Shown: positions 1 to 9,347, counted from the first letter of the stretch. The stretch: 64,000 nucleotides of DNA from Arthrobacter sp. ISL-65 (GCF_018613795.1 NZ_JAGGPN010000020.1:147289-211288), one strand, 5' to 3'. The notes: generated by a model from the sequence alone, not told the origin. Translations and numbers: made by a program.

Positions 1-239
1 GTGCGGAGCAGGGCCATGGTCAGCGAGACCACCACCACAGTGGTCAGGACAGGGAGGAACCATGCCCAGCCCCTCAGGACCCCGTTGAGGGACAGTGACG
101 CGCCGCAGACGGACAGCGCCACTGCGCCGGACATGACCCAAGGAAAACCACCGGCCCCGAACCTTCCGCTGCCGGGGGAGTCCGGAACGGGCTGCGGCTG
201 CACTCCGGTTCCCGCCTGCGGCTGTGATGTCAGCGTCAT
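1..239 (-). CDS. TgpA-family transglutaminase-like membrane protein, N-terminal fragment
   Basis: This is the first part of a minus-strand gene that runs off the left edge of the window. Its ATG (237-239) overlaps the TGA of the upstream DUF58 gene in an ATGA junction, which fixes the start and implies translational coupling. The visible 79 residues are a Gly/Pro/Gln-rich cytoplasmic head followed by two hydrophobic stretches (about residues 33-50 and 58-78), as expected for the N-terminal membrane bundle of TgpA/DUF3488 proteins. MoxR, DUF58 and TgpA-type genes commonly occur in this order. The transglutaminase domain itself lies outside the window, so the assignment rests on context and membrane topology only. 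Confidence 0.65.
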   Translation of the reverse strand, partial: MTLTSQPQAGTGVQPQPVPDSPGSGRFGAGGFPWVMSGAVALSVCGASLSLNGVLRGWAWFLPVLTTVVVVSLTMALLR

Positions 240-1660
240 CGCCCCACCGCCGCCCCGCGGCGGACGTCCGCCGCAGCCGTCCACATAGCGGCCTCGCCCT
301 CGTCGAAATACATCCAGGCGGCCGGCAGCGAGGTGGAGGCTTCGACGGCAACAGCGCGCCAGCCGCCGGCTCGCAGGGCCTCGAGCACATCGTGGCACTC
401 GGCGGGTTTGTCCGTAATCACCACGGCAAACGCGTTGGCGGCGTAGCCGGCTGCGGGGGCGAGGGCCCGCGCCTCCGCGAGTGGAATCTTCCCGAGGAGC
501 GCCAGGAGCGGGCCGCGCATCCGGTGGGCCGCGAGTTTGTCCATGAGCCGGTCATCAAAGACGGACTGGGCCGGATCGGCACTTCCTGCATGTTCGCGGC
601 GGGCAGGGTCGTGTTCCCTGCGCGGGTGGTGCGGGCCGGTCAGCTGGATCGCCGCGAGGCTTTCGGCGATGGACTGGAGGCCGGCCGCGCCACTGTACTC
701 TTCGTTGTCAGGCTCCGGGGCCGAGGACGAACGGTGGAAGGCAGGCTCGCCCGCCGCGTCCAGGAACCGCAAGGAGTAATTGAGTTCGGCGAGGTGGGCG
801 CCCACGGACATGGCCGCCGTGACAGCCCACTCAAAGGTGTCGCTGGTGACGAGGTCGCTTCCGTCGTCAGCCGGGCCGCCGAACACCGAGCCGTAGCCCG
901 AGGAATGTGCCACGAACCGATGGTCCAGGATGACCGTGGCCTCAGGGGTGGTGACCGATTCCTCCTGCCGGACCATCAGGGCGCCGTGCCGGGCGGTGGC
1001 CGGCCAGTGCACCCGGCGCATCGGATCGCCGTGCCGGTACTCGCGTGTCATGACGTCGTCGTCGCTGGGATTGGCCCTGGTCCGGGTGGCCGTGATGCCG
1101 TCGTTGCCGCGCGCGCCGGCAAGGCCGGTGGACGGGAGTTCGACGGCGGCCGGCGTCACGGTGAGGGTGTCGCCGTCGTCGATCGAATGCCGGTGCAGTG
1201 ACAGCCCGAACGGATCCGTAAACTCGGCGGTGACGGGGCCGATGGTGAACTGTCCGCGCTTTCCCGACCGCAGGTGGTACTCATACCGGCTGGTGCCGCC
1301 CGAGGCGGACCTGGCGGGGAAGCGGAAGGCCGGGGATTCACCGAACCGTGGCGGCAACCGCTCCTCCATGATGACCCGGCCTGTGCCCAGCCCGGTCCGG
1401 GCGACGGCAAGCCGGACCGTGGTGACCGAGTCTGTCTCGACCGTGGAAGGGCTGAACTCCCGGTACACCCGGAACCGAGGTTTGACCACCCTGATGCCGG
1501 CCAGTGAAACGAGCGGCAGGACAAGCAGCAGGACGCCGAGGGCAAGAAGGTCGCGGCGGCCCATGACCTGGGCGCAGAGCAGCGAGACGGCGCCGGCCGC
1601 CAGGAGTCCCCAGCCCCGGGAGCTGAAGAGATGTCGGGGGAGGCTGTCCAGCAGTGCCAC
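236..1660 (-). CDS. DUF58 domain-containing protein
   Basis: The 474-residue protein starts at a GTG and has two N-terminal hydrophobic segments (about residues 17-31 and 37-55), then a beta-rich extracytoplasmic part. The DUF58 core motif, YRHGDPMRRVHWPATARHG, lies near residue 208. DUF58 proteins have a von Willebrand A-like fold and accompany MoxR AAA+ ATPases, probably as chaperone or maturation partners for envelope proteins, but the exact substrate is unknown. It lies 14 bp after moxR and overlaps the next gene by 4 bp, so the three genes form one operon. The family call is firm; the function is inferred. Confidence 0.88.
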   Translation of the reverse strand: MALLDSLPRHLFSSRGWGLLAAGAVSLLCAQVMGRRDLLALGVLLLVLPLVSLAGIRVVKPRFRVYREFSPSTVETDSVTTVRLAVARTGLGTGRVIMEERLPPRFGESPAFRFPARSASGGTSRYEYHLRSGKRGQFTIGPVTAEFTDPFGLSLHRHSIDDGDTLTVTPAAVELPSTGLAGARGNDGITATRTRANPSDDDVMTREYRHGDPMRRVHWPATARHGALMVRQEESVTTPEATVILDHRFVAHSSGYGSVFGGPADDGSDLVTSDTFEWAVTAAMSVGAHLAELNYSLRFLDAAGEPAFHRSSSAPEPDNEEYSGAAGLQSIAESLAAIQLTGPHHPRREHDPARREHAGSADPAQSVFDDRLMDKLAAHRMRGPLLALLGKIPLAEARALAPAAGYAANAFAVVITDKPAECHDVLEALRAGGWRAVAVEASTSLPAAWMYFDEGEAAMWTAAADVRRGAAVGR

Positions 1661-1674
1661 GGTGATGGTCCTGA

Positions 1675-2784
1675 CTAACGGCTAGGGCGGAGTTCGGGTG
1701 CGGTCCGCCCAGAGTTTGCCGTGTCCGTCATCTCCTGGCTGACGGGGATCCTGGCAAGCACGCCGCGGATCACGCCCTGCGGGGTCTCGCCAGTGCTGGC
1801 GGCTTTGCGGTCCAGGATGATCCGGTGCGCCAGCACCGCCTCGGCAACGGCGACGACGTCATCCGGCAGCACGAAATCCCGGCCGTCCAGCGCCGCCGTC
1901 GCCTTCGCGGCCCGGAGCAGCTGCAGCAGGGAGCGCGGACTCGCGCCCAGGCGCAGCATGGCGCTGTCCCTCGTGGCCCGGCCGACGGCCACGGTGTACT
2001 CCTTCACGGCTTCGGAGACGAACACCTGTTGGACTGTGGCGATCATGGCAGCCACATCCGCTGCCGTGACGACCGCCTTGACCCGGGCAAGCGGCGACGT
2101 GGCCTGGTGGGTCTCGAGCATCTCGATCTCAGAGTCCTTGTCCGGGTATCCCATGGAAATCCGGGCCATGAAGCGGTCCCGCTGGGCCTCAGGGAGCGGA
2201 TACGTCCCCTCCATCTCGATGGGGTTCTGGGTGGCCACCACCATGAACGGCTCGCCGAGCTTGTAGGAGTGTCCGTCCACCGTGACCTGGTGCTCCTCCA
2301 TGCATTCGAGCAGGGCAGACTGTGTCTTGGCGGAGGCCCGGTTGATCTCGTCGCCAATGACGATGTTCGCGAACACGGCGCCAGGGCGGAACTCGAACTG
2401 GCGCGAGGACTGGTTGTAAATGGAGACGCCGGTGACATCCGAGGGGAGCAGGTCGGGTGTGAACTGGATCCGGCTGACGGAACAGTCGATGGTGCGGGCC
2501 AGGGTCTTGGCCAGCAGCGTCTTGCCCACCCCGGGGACATCCTCCAGCAGCAGGTGGCCCTGGGCGAGCAGGACCGTCAGCGCCAGCTTTGCAGCCTCGG
2601 CCTTGCCGTCGATGACCGTATTAATGGCCGAGAGGATGCGCTCGCTCGCGGCGCGGAAGGCCGGAGCTTCCAGGGGAACAGACTTGTGGCCGTTATAGGG
2701 GTTGACGCCGCGCGCAGTACTTCCACTGAAGCCCTGTCCGCCCGGAAGTGCTTCGTCGATTGTGATGCGTCGGTGCGGTTCCAT
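1675..2784 (-). CDS. MoxR-family AAA+ ATPase
   Basis: The protein is a MoxR AAA+ ATPase of 369 residues. Walker A is GVGKT at residues 85-89 in the context EDVPGVGKTLLAK. Walker B is IVIGDEINRA, with acidic residues at 145-146. The MoxR signature VVATQNPIEMEGTYPLPEAQ follows near residue 190, and the C-terminus is the usual helical lid. MoxR proteins are thought to act as chaperones that mature partner complexes, here presumably the DUF58 and TgpA proteins downstream. The ATG at 2784 is preferred over a TTG six bases upstream because GAAAGG sits at the right distance before it. An approximately 35-residue N-terminal extension precedes the AAA+ domain. Confidence 0.93.
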   Translation of the reverse strand: MEPHRRITIDEALPGGQGFSGSTARGVNPYNGHKSVPLEAPAFRAASERILSAINTVIDGKAEAAKLALTVLLAQGHLLLEDVPGVGKTLLAKTLARTIDCSVSRIQFTPDLLPSDVTGVSIYNQSSRQFEFRPGAVFANIVIGDEINRASAKTQSALLECMEEHQVTVDGHSYKLGEPFMVVATQNPIEMEGTYPLPEAQRDRFMARISMGYPDKDSEIEMLETHQATSPLARVKAVVTAADVAAMIATVQQVFVSEAVKEYTVAVGRATRDSAMLRLGASPRSLLQLLRAAKATAALDGRDFVLPDDVVAVAEAVLAHRIILDRKAASTGETPQGVIRGVLARIPVSQEMTDTANSGRTAPELRPSR

Positions 2785-3018
2785 CGGCAACCTTTCAGCC
2801 CAGAGTGAAGCGGAACGAAGCGGCGGAAGCCTGCCGTTGCCCTCGTTGGGCGCTCACATCCGTCCATACCAGCGTACTAACACAACTGCCGTGGCTAACA
2901 GAGAGTTCCCTGTAAATCTCCCGGTAATCCCAAGCGTAATCTCCGGGTGGTGCCAGGCGGGAAGAGGCAGGGCGGGGCGGTGGGAAAGGCGCAACCGGGT
3001 GGCCGCTAGGCTGGAGGA

Positions 3019-3906
3019 ATGCGGCATTCCCTGACTCCCCGGCCCTACCGGGCGCCCGGCAGCGACGGTTCCGGCAAGCGCGGGTTCCCACCGGCACCCG
3101 AACCGTTGCCCGTTCCCGTGATGGACAACCACACGCACCTGGACTTCCCGACTGATGATGTCCGGGTGGACATCGCGGCTGCCCTCGATGCAGCCGAAGC
3201 GGTGGGTGTCTGTGGCGCGGTGCAGGTGGGCTGCGACCTCGAATCCTCGAGGTTTACCGTGCGCGCCGTCGACCTGGATCCGCGCCTTTTGGGGGCCGTG
3301 GCCCTCCATCCGAATGACGCGCCGGGCTATGCGGTCCGCGGTGAGCTTGAGGACGCCCTGGCGGAGATCGAGGAGCTCGCGGGCCACCCCCGGGTACGCG
3401 CCATTGGCGAAACCGGCCTGGATTTCTACCGCACGGAAGGGGAGGGGCTGGCGCATCAGCGTTACTCCTTCCGCCGCCACATCGACATCGCGAAGCGGCT
3501 GGACCGGACCCTGCAGATCCACGACCGCGACGCGCACCAGGACGTGGTCCAGGTCCTGCGCGAGGAAGGCACCCCGGAGCGGGTGGTTTTCCACTGCTTT
3601 TCCGGGGACGGGGAGCTCGCCCGTATCTGCAACAACGAAGGGTGGTTCATGTCCTTCGCGGGGACACTCACCTTCAAGAACGCCACCAACCTCAGGGAGG
3701 CGCTCGCCGTGGCGGATCCGGAGCTGGTGCTGGTTGAAACCGACTCGCCGTTCCTTACCCCGCACCCGCACCGCGGCCGCCCCAACGCGAGTTACACGGT
3801 GCCGTACACCGTGCGGGCGATGGCGGAATTGACAGAAACGGACCTGGCCGCGCTGTGCGGCCAAGTGAGTGCAAATACCGTGCGGGCGTACGGATCCTGG
3901 GTGTGA
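3019..3906 (+). CDS. tatD: TatD-family metal-dependent hydrolase (DNase)
   Basis: The 295-residue protein belongs to the TatD amidohydrolase superfamily, whose members are metal-dependent 3'-5' deoxyribonucleases or RNA-processing enzymes. Expected metal ligands are visible: H38 and H40 in NHTHLD, E131 in IGETGLDFYR, H168 in QIHDRD, H192 in FHCFSGD and D242 in ETDSPFLTPHPHRG. The 34-residue extension ahead of the first His motif contains no conserved motif, so an internal start cannot be excluded. A TAGGCT hexamer lies six bases before the ATG, so the transcript may be leaderless; a GGAGG is also present but too close for normal use. The gene diverges from the moxR operon. Confidence 0.92.
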   Translation: MRHSLTPRPYRAPGSDGSGKRGFPPAPEPLPVPVMDNHTHLDFPTDDVRVDIAAALDAAEAVGVCGAVQVGCDLESSRFTVRAVDLDPRLLGAVALHPNDAPGYAVRGELEDALAEIEELAGHPRVRAIGETGLDFYRTEGEGLAHQRYSFRRHIDIAKRLDRTLQIHDRDAHQDVVQVLREEGTPERVVFHCFSGDGELARICNNEGWFMSFAGTLTFKNATNLREALAVADPELVLVETDSPFLTPHPHRGRPNASYTVPYTVRAMAELTETDLAALCGQVSANTVRAYGSWV

Positions 3907-3931
3907 GCCACGGCGGAAACTGGGCCATAGT

Positions 3932-3950
3932 ATGCATACCTGGTATGCAT
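3932..3950. promoter_or_regulatory. 19-bp perfect palindrome upstream of rpfB
   Basis: ATGCATACC and GGTATGCAT form a perfect 9-bp inverted repeat around one T. It lies 25 bp after the tatD stop and 229 bp before the rpfB start. It is AT-rich and is not followed by a T-run, so it looks more like an operator for a dimeric regulator than a terminator. The regulator is unknown. Confidence 0.5.
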
Positions 3951-4178
3951 GTATTTTGGAGGGTTTATAACGCTTCGGTTACAGTGAAAAAACTATTAGC
4001 CGGGGTCGGGGAAGGCCTCCGGATGATGTAACTCACTTTCGTAACAGGCAGGGCGCCCCTGGATGCCCTGCCATGTGAGTATGGCGACGCACAAGCCTGC
4101 GGCGTGCTCCGGCCTGTCCGGAGCCCACCATCCCGGTGACCGCCGCGGGTCCCCCTGTGCGTTTTTCCCCGTGCCCGG

Positions 4179-5369
4179 ATGGCTCAAAAGTTACGGGCAA
4201 TCGTGGTCAACTTCTTCTCGTCAGACGGCAAGTTCAGTTTCATCAAGGTCGGCACGCAACTGGTGGTGCTCTCGGCCCTCGTACTGGGGCTCGTTGCCTT
4301 TGTGGGCAGCAACAAGACAGTCACCCTGAACGTCGACGGGAAAGTAAGCTCCGTCCAGACCTTCGGCGGCACCGTCGAACAGGTGGTGAAGAGCGCGAAT
4401 GTGGAGCTGCACCCAGCCGACCGCGTGTCTCCTGCATTGGACTCCAGTGTTGCGAACGGCTCCGTCATCAACGTGAACATGGCGAAGGCCGTGAAGGTCA
4501 GCCTGGACGGTGCAGAAAAGACCGTGAGCACCACGGCGCAGGACGTGGCGGGGCTTGTGACCCAGCTCGGCGTTGCCAGTGCCTCGGAGCTCTCCGTGCC
4601 GAAGGACGCGCAGCTGGCCGTGGACGGTTCGTTCGTGGCCATCTCGACGCCGAAGACCGTCAGCATCATCGCCGACGGCAAGGCCAAGAAAACCACCACC
4701 ACAGCCGCCAACGTCGGTGAGGTCCTCAAGGACGCCGGAATCAGACTCGCCGCCGCGGACCGGACGTCGCAGCCGGCACACGCCCCGGTGGTCAACAACA
4801 TGGTCATCAAGGTGTCCCGCGTTGCCGGCAAGACCACTACCGTCACCGAAAAGGTCGCGTTCCAGACGCTCACCGCGGACAGCGCCACCCTCCCCAAGGG
4901 TGAGGAGAAGGTGACCCAGGCCGGCGTGCCCGGTGAGACCACCCTCACCTATAAACTCGTCCTGGTCGATGGCCGTGAAGCCTCCCGGACGCTCGTCTCC
5001 AAGACCACCACCCGCGAGCCGGTAACCGAAAAGATCACGGTCGGCACCAAGGAAGAGCCCAAGCCGGCAGCAGCCGCCGCCGAGGCCGAAAGCGGGAACA
5101 CCGGGGCAGCGGCCCCCGCAATGATGAACGTGGCCATGTGGGACAAGATCGCACAGTGTGAATCGGGCGGCAACTGGTCCACCAACAGCGGCAACGGGTA
5201 CTACGGCGGCCTGCAGTTCGACGTCCAGACCTGGATTGGCTCCGGCGGGGGCGCCTATGCTCCGAACGCCAGCCAGGCTACCAAGGCACAGCAGATCGAC
5301 ATCGCCAACCGTGTCTATGCCGACCGCGGCCTTCAGCCGTGGGGCTGCGGCTGGGCAGCCAGCAGTTAG
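4179..5369 (+). CDS. rpfB: Resuscitation-promoting factor RpfB
   Basis: This is a 396-residue secreted peptidoglycan-cleaving resuscitation-promoting factor. A hydrophobic segment (about residues 24-45) acts as signal anchor. Three DUF348 repeats follow (about 49-210), then a G5 domain (about 211-290) ending near VTEKITVGTKEEP, an Ala/Glu/Pro linker, and the C-terminal Rpf transglycosylase-like domain (about 318-396). The catalytic Glu is E328 in AQCESGGNW; C327 and C390 are the expected disulfide pair. RpfB proteins hydrolyse cell-wall glycan and stimulate regrowth of dormant actinobacteria. The ATG at 4179 starts directly on the anchor. A strong terminator follows the gene. The upstream region carries a palindrome and several GTAAC/GTTAC motifs. 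Confidence 0.95.
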   Translation: MAQKLRAIVVNFFSSDGKFSFIKVGTQLVVLSALVLGLVAFVGSNKTVTLNVDGKVSSVQTFGGTVEQVVKSANVELHPADRVSPALDSSVANGSVINVNMAKAVKVSLDGAEKTVSTTAQDVAGLVTQLGVASASELSVPKDAQLAVDGSFVAISTPKTVSIIADGKAKKTTTTAANVGEVLKDAGIRLAAADRTSQPAHAPVVNNMVIKVSRVAGKTTTVTEKVAFQTLTADSATLPKGEEKVTQAGVPGETTLTYKLVLVDGREASRTLVSKTTTREPVTEKITVGTKEEPKPAAAAAEAESGNTGAAAPAMMNVAMWDKIAQCESGGNWSTNSGNGYYGGLQFDVQTWIGSGGGAYAPNASQATKAQQIDIANRVYADRGLQPWGCGWAASS

Positions 5370-5441
5370 CTGCCGGCAGCAACAACCACTGGCGCAAGTA
5401 AAGCCTTGCCGCTGCGGCAGCTGACCACAGCCGCGGCGGCC

Positions 5442-5480
5442 GCGAAGGCCGGGTCCGGAACCTCCGGGCCCGGCCTTCGC
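5442..5480 (+). terminator. rpfB terminator hairpin
   Basis: GCGAAGGCCGGGTCCGG (5442-5458) pairs over 17 bp, with one G-U, with CCGGGCCCGGCCTTCGC (5464-5480) around the loop AACCT. There is no T-run, as is common for actinobacterial terminators. It separates rpfB from rsmA. Confidence 0.75.
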
Positions 5481-5535
5481 CGTCCCCGCGAACATGGGTC
5501 CCGTGCCATATGCGACGCCGGGATAGGATACCTAG

Positions 5536-6423
5536 GTGACTGACCCGACCCCCTACGCCTCCGGCACTGCGCCCGCTCCACTGTTCGGTGCCTCCGATAT
5601 CCGCAGGCTGGCCGGGGAGATCGGCGTCCGCCCCACCAAGACACTTGGCCAGAACTTCGTCATCGACGGCAACACCATCCGCAGGATCGTGGCAACCGCC
5701 GGCGTCGGACCCGACGAGACGGTCCTCGAAATCGGACCCGGGCTGGGGTCACTGACGCTGGGGCTCCTCGACGCCGCCAAGGCGGTGGTCGCCGTCGAAA
5801 TTGACCCCGTCCTGGCCGCGAAGCTCCCGGAGACCATCCGGCAGTGGCGGCCCGACTCCGCCGGTGATTTCCACCTGGTCCTCGCCGACGCCATGAAGGT
5901 GACTGAGCTGCCGGCCGAGCCCGAAGCGCTCGTCGCCAACCTGCCGTACAACGTCGCGGTGCCGGTGGTGCTCCACCTGCTGCAGCACTTCCCGTCGATC
6001 CGGCACGGCCTTGTGATGGTGCAGGACGAAGTGGCGGACCGGCTCGCCGCCGGCCCCGGCTCCAAGATCTACGGCGTGCCCTCGGTCAAGGCCGCGTGGT
6101 ACAGCAGCATGCGCAAGGCCGGCATCATCGGCATGAACGTCTTCTGGCCCGCGCCCAAAATTCAGTCCGGGCTCGTGGCCTTCACCCGGCGTGAACCCCC
6201 GGCCACCACCGCCCGCCGCGAGGAGGTCTTTGCCGTCATTGATGCTGCGTTCGCGCAGCGCCGCAAGACGCTCCGTGCAGCCCTGGCCGGGTGGGCCGGC
6301 AGCGCCGCCGAAGCGGAACGCTGCCTGGTAGCGGCCGGGGTCGACCCCACCGCGCGGGGCGAAGTGATCGACATCGCCGCGTTCTCGAGGATCGCCGAAG
6401 CCCGCGCGGCCGCGGACGCCTGA
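5536..6423 (+). CDS. rsmA: 16S rRNA dimethyladenosine transferase RsmA (KsgA)
   Basis: The 295-residue protein dimethylates the two adjacent adenosines in the 3' terminal hairpin of 16S rRNA during small-subunit maturation, using S-adenosylmethionine. The conserved sequence [12 protein letters not shown] lies near residue 34. The SAM-binding motif [16 protein letters not shown], starts near residue 62. The catalytic [10 protein letters not shown] motif is near residue 135. The C-terminal helical domain carries the family sequence [10 protein letters not shown]. The start is a GTG. The TGA stop shares one base with the ATG of ispE, so the two are translated as a coupled pair, a frequent arrangement in actinobacteria. 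Confidence 0.96.
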   Translation: MTDPTPYASGTAPAPLFGASDIRRLAGEIGVRPTKTLGQNFVIDGNTIRRIVATAGVGPDETVLEIGPGLGSLTLGLLDAAKAVVAVEIDPVLAAKLPETIRQWRPDSAGDFHLVLADAMKVTELPAEPEALVANLPYNVAVPVVLHLLQHFPSIRHGLVMVQDEVADRLAAGPGSKIYGVPSVKAAWYSSMRKAGIIGMNVFWPAPKIQSGLVAFTRREPPATTARREEVFAVIDAAFAQRRKTLRAALAGWAGSAAEAERCLVAAGVDPTARGEVIDIAAFSRIAEARAAADA

Positions 6424-7391
6424 TGGCGGTCCAGGGCGTGCGGGGGCGCTTCGCGGCACGGACCGTCCGGGTCAAGGCTCCGGGCAAAGTGAACGTCTCG
6501 CTGGATGTCGGGCCGCTGCGGCCGGATGGCTACCACTCAGTGGCCAGCGTCTACCTTGCTGTGTCGCTGTACGAGGAAGTTGCGGCCACCAGCACAACAT
6601 CCGACGGCATCACGGTCAGCATCAGCCCGGACAGCACGCTGGACCTCGACGGCGTGGACATCCCGCTCGACGAACGGAACCTCGCCTACAGGGCAGCCGC
6701 CATCATGGCCGATGTGTCGGAACACTCCACCGGGGTGCATCTTGAAATCACCAAGCGGGTGCCCGTGGCAGGTGGCATGGGCGGCGGTTCCGCGGATGCT
6801 GCCGCCACGCTCCTGGCCTGCGACGCGCTGTGGAACAGCGGCCTGTCCCGGGACGAACTCGCCCAGCTCGCCGCCGAGCTCGGAGCGGACGTTCCGTTCG
6901 CCCTGCTGGGCGGCACGGCCGTGGGGCTGGGCGTGGGTGATGAACTGTCGCCCGCGCTGGCAAAGGCCCAGACGGACTGGGTGCTGGTGACGGCCGAGTT
7001 CGGGCTGTCCACGCCGGAGGTGTTCCGTACGCTGGACCGGCTCCGCGATGCCGAGGGCGTGGACGGCGACGAGCCCACGGCTGTGGACCCCAAGATCCTG
7101 CAGGCCTTGCGCAGTGGTGACGCCGATGCCCTGAGCCGGGTGCTGGTCAACGACCTCCAGCGGGCGTCCATCGAACTTGCCCCCGGGCTCCGGGACACAC
7201 TGGGCCTGGGCGAGTCCTGCGGAGCCATTGCCGGGATCGTTTCCGGCTCCGGGCCCACCGTGGCCCTGCTGGCGCACAATCCCGAAGCGGCGGAGAACCT
7301 CGCCGGGGAGCTGCAGCACAAGGGGCTCAACGCACTGGCCGTCCACGGCCCCGTGCCCGGCGCGCGCATCATCTCCGATACGCTCCTTTAA
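6423..7391 (+). CDS. ispE: 4-diphosphocytidyl-2-C-methyl-D-erythritol kinase
   Basis: IspE phosphorylates the 2-hydroxyl of CDP-methylerythritol in the MEP pathway to isoprenoids. The 322-residue protein is a GHMP kinase. The N-terminal substrate motif is VKAPGKVNVSLDVGPLRPDGYH, here quoted only by its ends as VKAPGKVN and RPDGYH. The ATP-binding glycine loop PVAGGMGGGSADAAATLLA lies near residue 114, and the C-terminal GHMP motif SGSGPTVALL is present. The ATG at 6423 overlaps the rsmA stop by one base and is preferred over an upstream in-frame extension that would read through the end of rsmA. Confidence 0.96.
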   Translation: MAVQGVRGRFAARTVRVKAPGKVNVSLDVGPLRPDGYHSVASVYLAVSLYEEVAATSTTSDGITVSISPDSTLDLDGVDIPLDERNLAYRAAAIMADVSEHSTGVHLEITKRVPVAGGMGGGSADAAATLLACDALWNSGLSRDELAQLAAELGADVPFALLGGTAVGLGVGDELSPALAKAQTDWVLVTAEFGLSTPEVFRTLDRLRDAEGVDGDEPTAVDPKILQALRSGDADALSRVLVNDLQRASIELAPGLRDTLGLGESCGAIAGIVSGSGPTVALLAHNPEAAENLAGELQHKGLNALAVHGPVPGARIISDTLL

Positions 7392-7426
7392 TACCTTCCA
7401 ACCAACACATCAGAAAGCAGTTCCCC

Positions 7427-9256
7427 GTGGCACACCTGCTCGGCGGCGAGAACCTCACAGTCTCGTACGCAACCCGCACCGTTCTTGACGGCATCACCCT
7501 TGGACTCGAAGAGGGTGACCGGATCGGGATGGTCGGCAGGAACGGTGACGGCAAGTCAACGCTGATGCGGCTGCTGGCGCTGCGGTCCACCCCTGATTCG
7601 GGGCGCGTGACCAAGCGCAGCGAGGTCAATATCGGATACCTGGACCAGAGTGACGTACTCGACGGCGACCTGACGGTTGGTGCCGCCATCGTCGGCGACC
7701 AGGCTGACTACGAGTGGGCGCGTAATCCGCAGATCCGCGAGGTCATGGGCGGACTGGTGTCCGACGTTGACTGGCACGCCAATGTGCACGCACTCTCCGG
7801 TGGCCAGAAACGGCGCGTGGCCCTGGCAAAGCTGCTGATCGAAGACCATGACGTGATCATGCTCGACGAGCCCACGAACCACCTCGACGTCGAAGGCGTC
7901 GCCTGGCTGTCCCGGCACCTGAAGACCCGGTGGCGGGCCAACCAGGGCGCGTTCCTCGTGGTTACCCACGACCGCTGGTTCCTCGACGAAGTCTGCAACA
8001 AGACCTGGGAAATCCACGACGGCATCATGGACCCGTTCGAGGGCGGCTACGCAGCCTACGTCCTGGCCAGGGCCGAACGTGACCGCGCCGCGTCGGTGAT
8101 GGAAGGCAAGCGCCAGCAGCTCGTCAAGAAGGAACTCGCCTGGCTGCGCCGAGGCGCCCCCGCCCGCACTGCCAAGCCCAAGTTCCGGATCGAGGCAGCC
8201 AATGCCCTGATCGCCGACGTCCCGGAGCCGCGCGACTCGATGGCGCTGAGCAAGATGGCCACGGCGCGCCAGGGCAAGGATGTGCTCGACCTCGAGCACG
8301 TTTCCCTGGATTTCCTGGGTGGCGACGCCGGGCAGAAGCTTTTCGACAACATCACCCTTCGCCTCGCACCGGGCGAGCGGCTGGGGCTGGTCGGTGTCAA
8401 CGGCGCCGGCAAGACCACACTCCTGAAACTCCTCAACGGCGAAATTCAGCCCACCTCCGGCAAGGTTAAGCGCGGCAAGACGGTTGTCACCGCCGTACTG
8501 ACCCAGGAGGTCAAGGAGCTCGACGACGTCGAGGATCTCCGCGTCATCGAAGTGATCGAACGCGAAAAGCGGTCCTTCAATGTTGGGGGCAAGGAATTCA
8601 GCGCCGGTCAGCTCGTGGAACAGCTTGGCTTCACCAACGAGAAGCAGTGGACCCCGGTCAAGGACCTCTCAGGTGGCGAACGCCGCCGGCTCCAGCTGCT
8701 GCGCCTCCTGGTGGGCGAGCCGAACGTGCTCATGCTCGACGAACCCACCAACGACCTCGACACGGACACCCTGGCCGCCGTCGAAGACGTCCTGGACGGC
8801 TGGCCGGGCACGCTCGTTGTGGTCAGCCACGACCGCTACCTGCTGGAGCGCGTCACGGACCACCAGATGGCGTTGCTGGGCGACGGCAAGATCCGCGCCC
8901 TGCCCCGCGGCGTGGACCAGTACCTCGAACTGCGCGAAGGCACCCTGGCCGGCTCCACCATCACCGGCGGCGGCAATCCCGTCACCGGTGCCAGCGGCAG
9001 TTCGGCACCGGCCGCCACCTCCGGCGCATCCGAAGCCGAGAAGCGCGACGCCCGGAAAGCTAAGAACCGGATCGACCGCCAGCTGGGCAAGCTGACGCAG
9101 CAGGAAGACAAGATCCACGCCCAGATGGTCAAGAGCACGGCCGACAACGACTTCGACGCCATGGCCGAGCTGAACAAGAAGCTGAAGGCCCTGGCCGAAG
9201 ACCGCGAAGCCCTGGAACTCGAGTGGCTCGAGGCCCTGGAAGTCCTCGGCGAGTAG
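7427..9256 (+). CDS. ABC-F family ATP-binding protein
   Basis: The 609-residue protein has two ABC ATPase domains in tandem and no membrane segments, which defines the ABC-F family of ribosome-associated translation factors. Domain 1 has Walker A GRNGDGKST (near residue 37), signature LSGGQKRRVALAKLL (near 123) and Walker B with LDEPTNHLD. Domain 2 has Walker A GVNGAGKTT (near 322), LSGGERRRLQLL (near 414) and LDEPTNDLD. The linker between domains is charged, as expected for the P-site tRNA interaction motif. The C-terminus (about 540-605) is a predicted coiled coil. The gene starts with GTG 35 bp after ispE. Whether it gives antibiotic protection or is a housekeeping Uup/Ettl-type factor cannot be told; the C-terminal coiled coil resembles Uup. 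Confidence 0.93.
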   Translation: MAHLLGGENLTVSYATRTVLDGITLGLEEGDRIGMVGRNGDGKSTLMRLLALRSTPDSGRVTKRSEVNIGYLDQSDVLDGDLTVGAAIVGDQADYEWARNPQIREVMGGLVSDVDWHANVHALSGGQKRRVALAKLLIEDHDVIMLDEPTNHLDVEGVAWLSRHLKTRWRANQGAFLVVTHDRWFLDEVCNKTWEIHDGIMDPFEGGYAAYVLARAERDRAASVMEGKRQQLVKKELAWLRRGAPARTAKPKFRIEAANALIADVPEPRDSMALSKMATARQGKDVLDLEHVSLDFLGGDAGQKLFDNITLRLAPGERLGLVGVNGAGKTTLLKLLNGEIQPTSGKVKRGKTVVTAVLTQEVKELDDVEDLRVIEVIEREKRSFNVGGKEFSAGQLVEQLGFTNEKQWTPVKDLSGGERRRLQLLRLLVGEPNVLMLDEPTNDLDTDTLAAVEDVLDGWPGTLVVVSHDRYLLERVTDHQMALLGDGKIRALPRGVDQYLELREGTLAGSTITGGGNPVTGASGSSAPAATSGASEAEKRDARKAKNRIDRQLGKLTQQEDKIHAQMVKSTADNDFDAMAELNKKLKALAEDREALELEWLEALEVLGE

Positions 9257-9321
9257 GGTCCTGTGCTCGCTTTTGGGCGCCGCAGCCGGCCCTTCCGCGT
9301 CGCTTAGCGCGTAGGTCCCTT

Positions 9322-9347
9322 CCCAACACTCGCAAGCTCGTGTCGGG
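9322..9347 (-). repeat. Hairpin element with loop GAGCTTGCGA, copy 1
   Basis: On the minus strand CCCGACAC pairs with GTGTTGGG (one G-U) around the 10-nt loop GAGCTTGCGA. A second hairpin at 53664-53689 has a different stem but exactly the same loop. It lies in the 216-bp spacer between the ABC-F gene and the convergent TetR gene, where I see no gene. Confidence 0.5.

Noticed and set aside
224..1201. 325-codon plus-strand frame opposite DUF58
   Set aside because: It is antisense to a gene with a clear DUF58 motif and has Gly/Arg-rich composition typical of shadow frames.
3907..4178. Possible c-di-AMP (ydaO) riboswitch before rpfB
   Set aside because: The region lacks the conserved stem and loop sequences of that class as I know them; only a palindrome and GTAAC motifs are seen.
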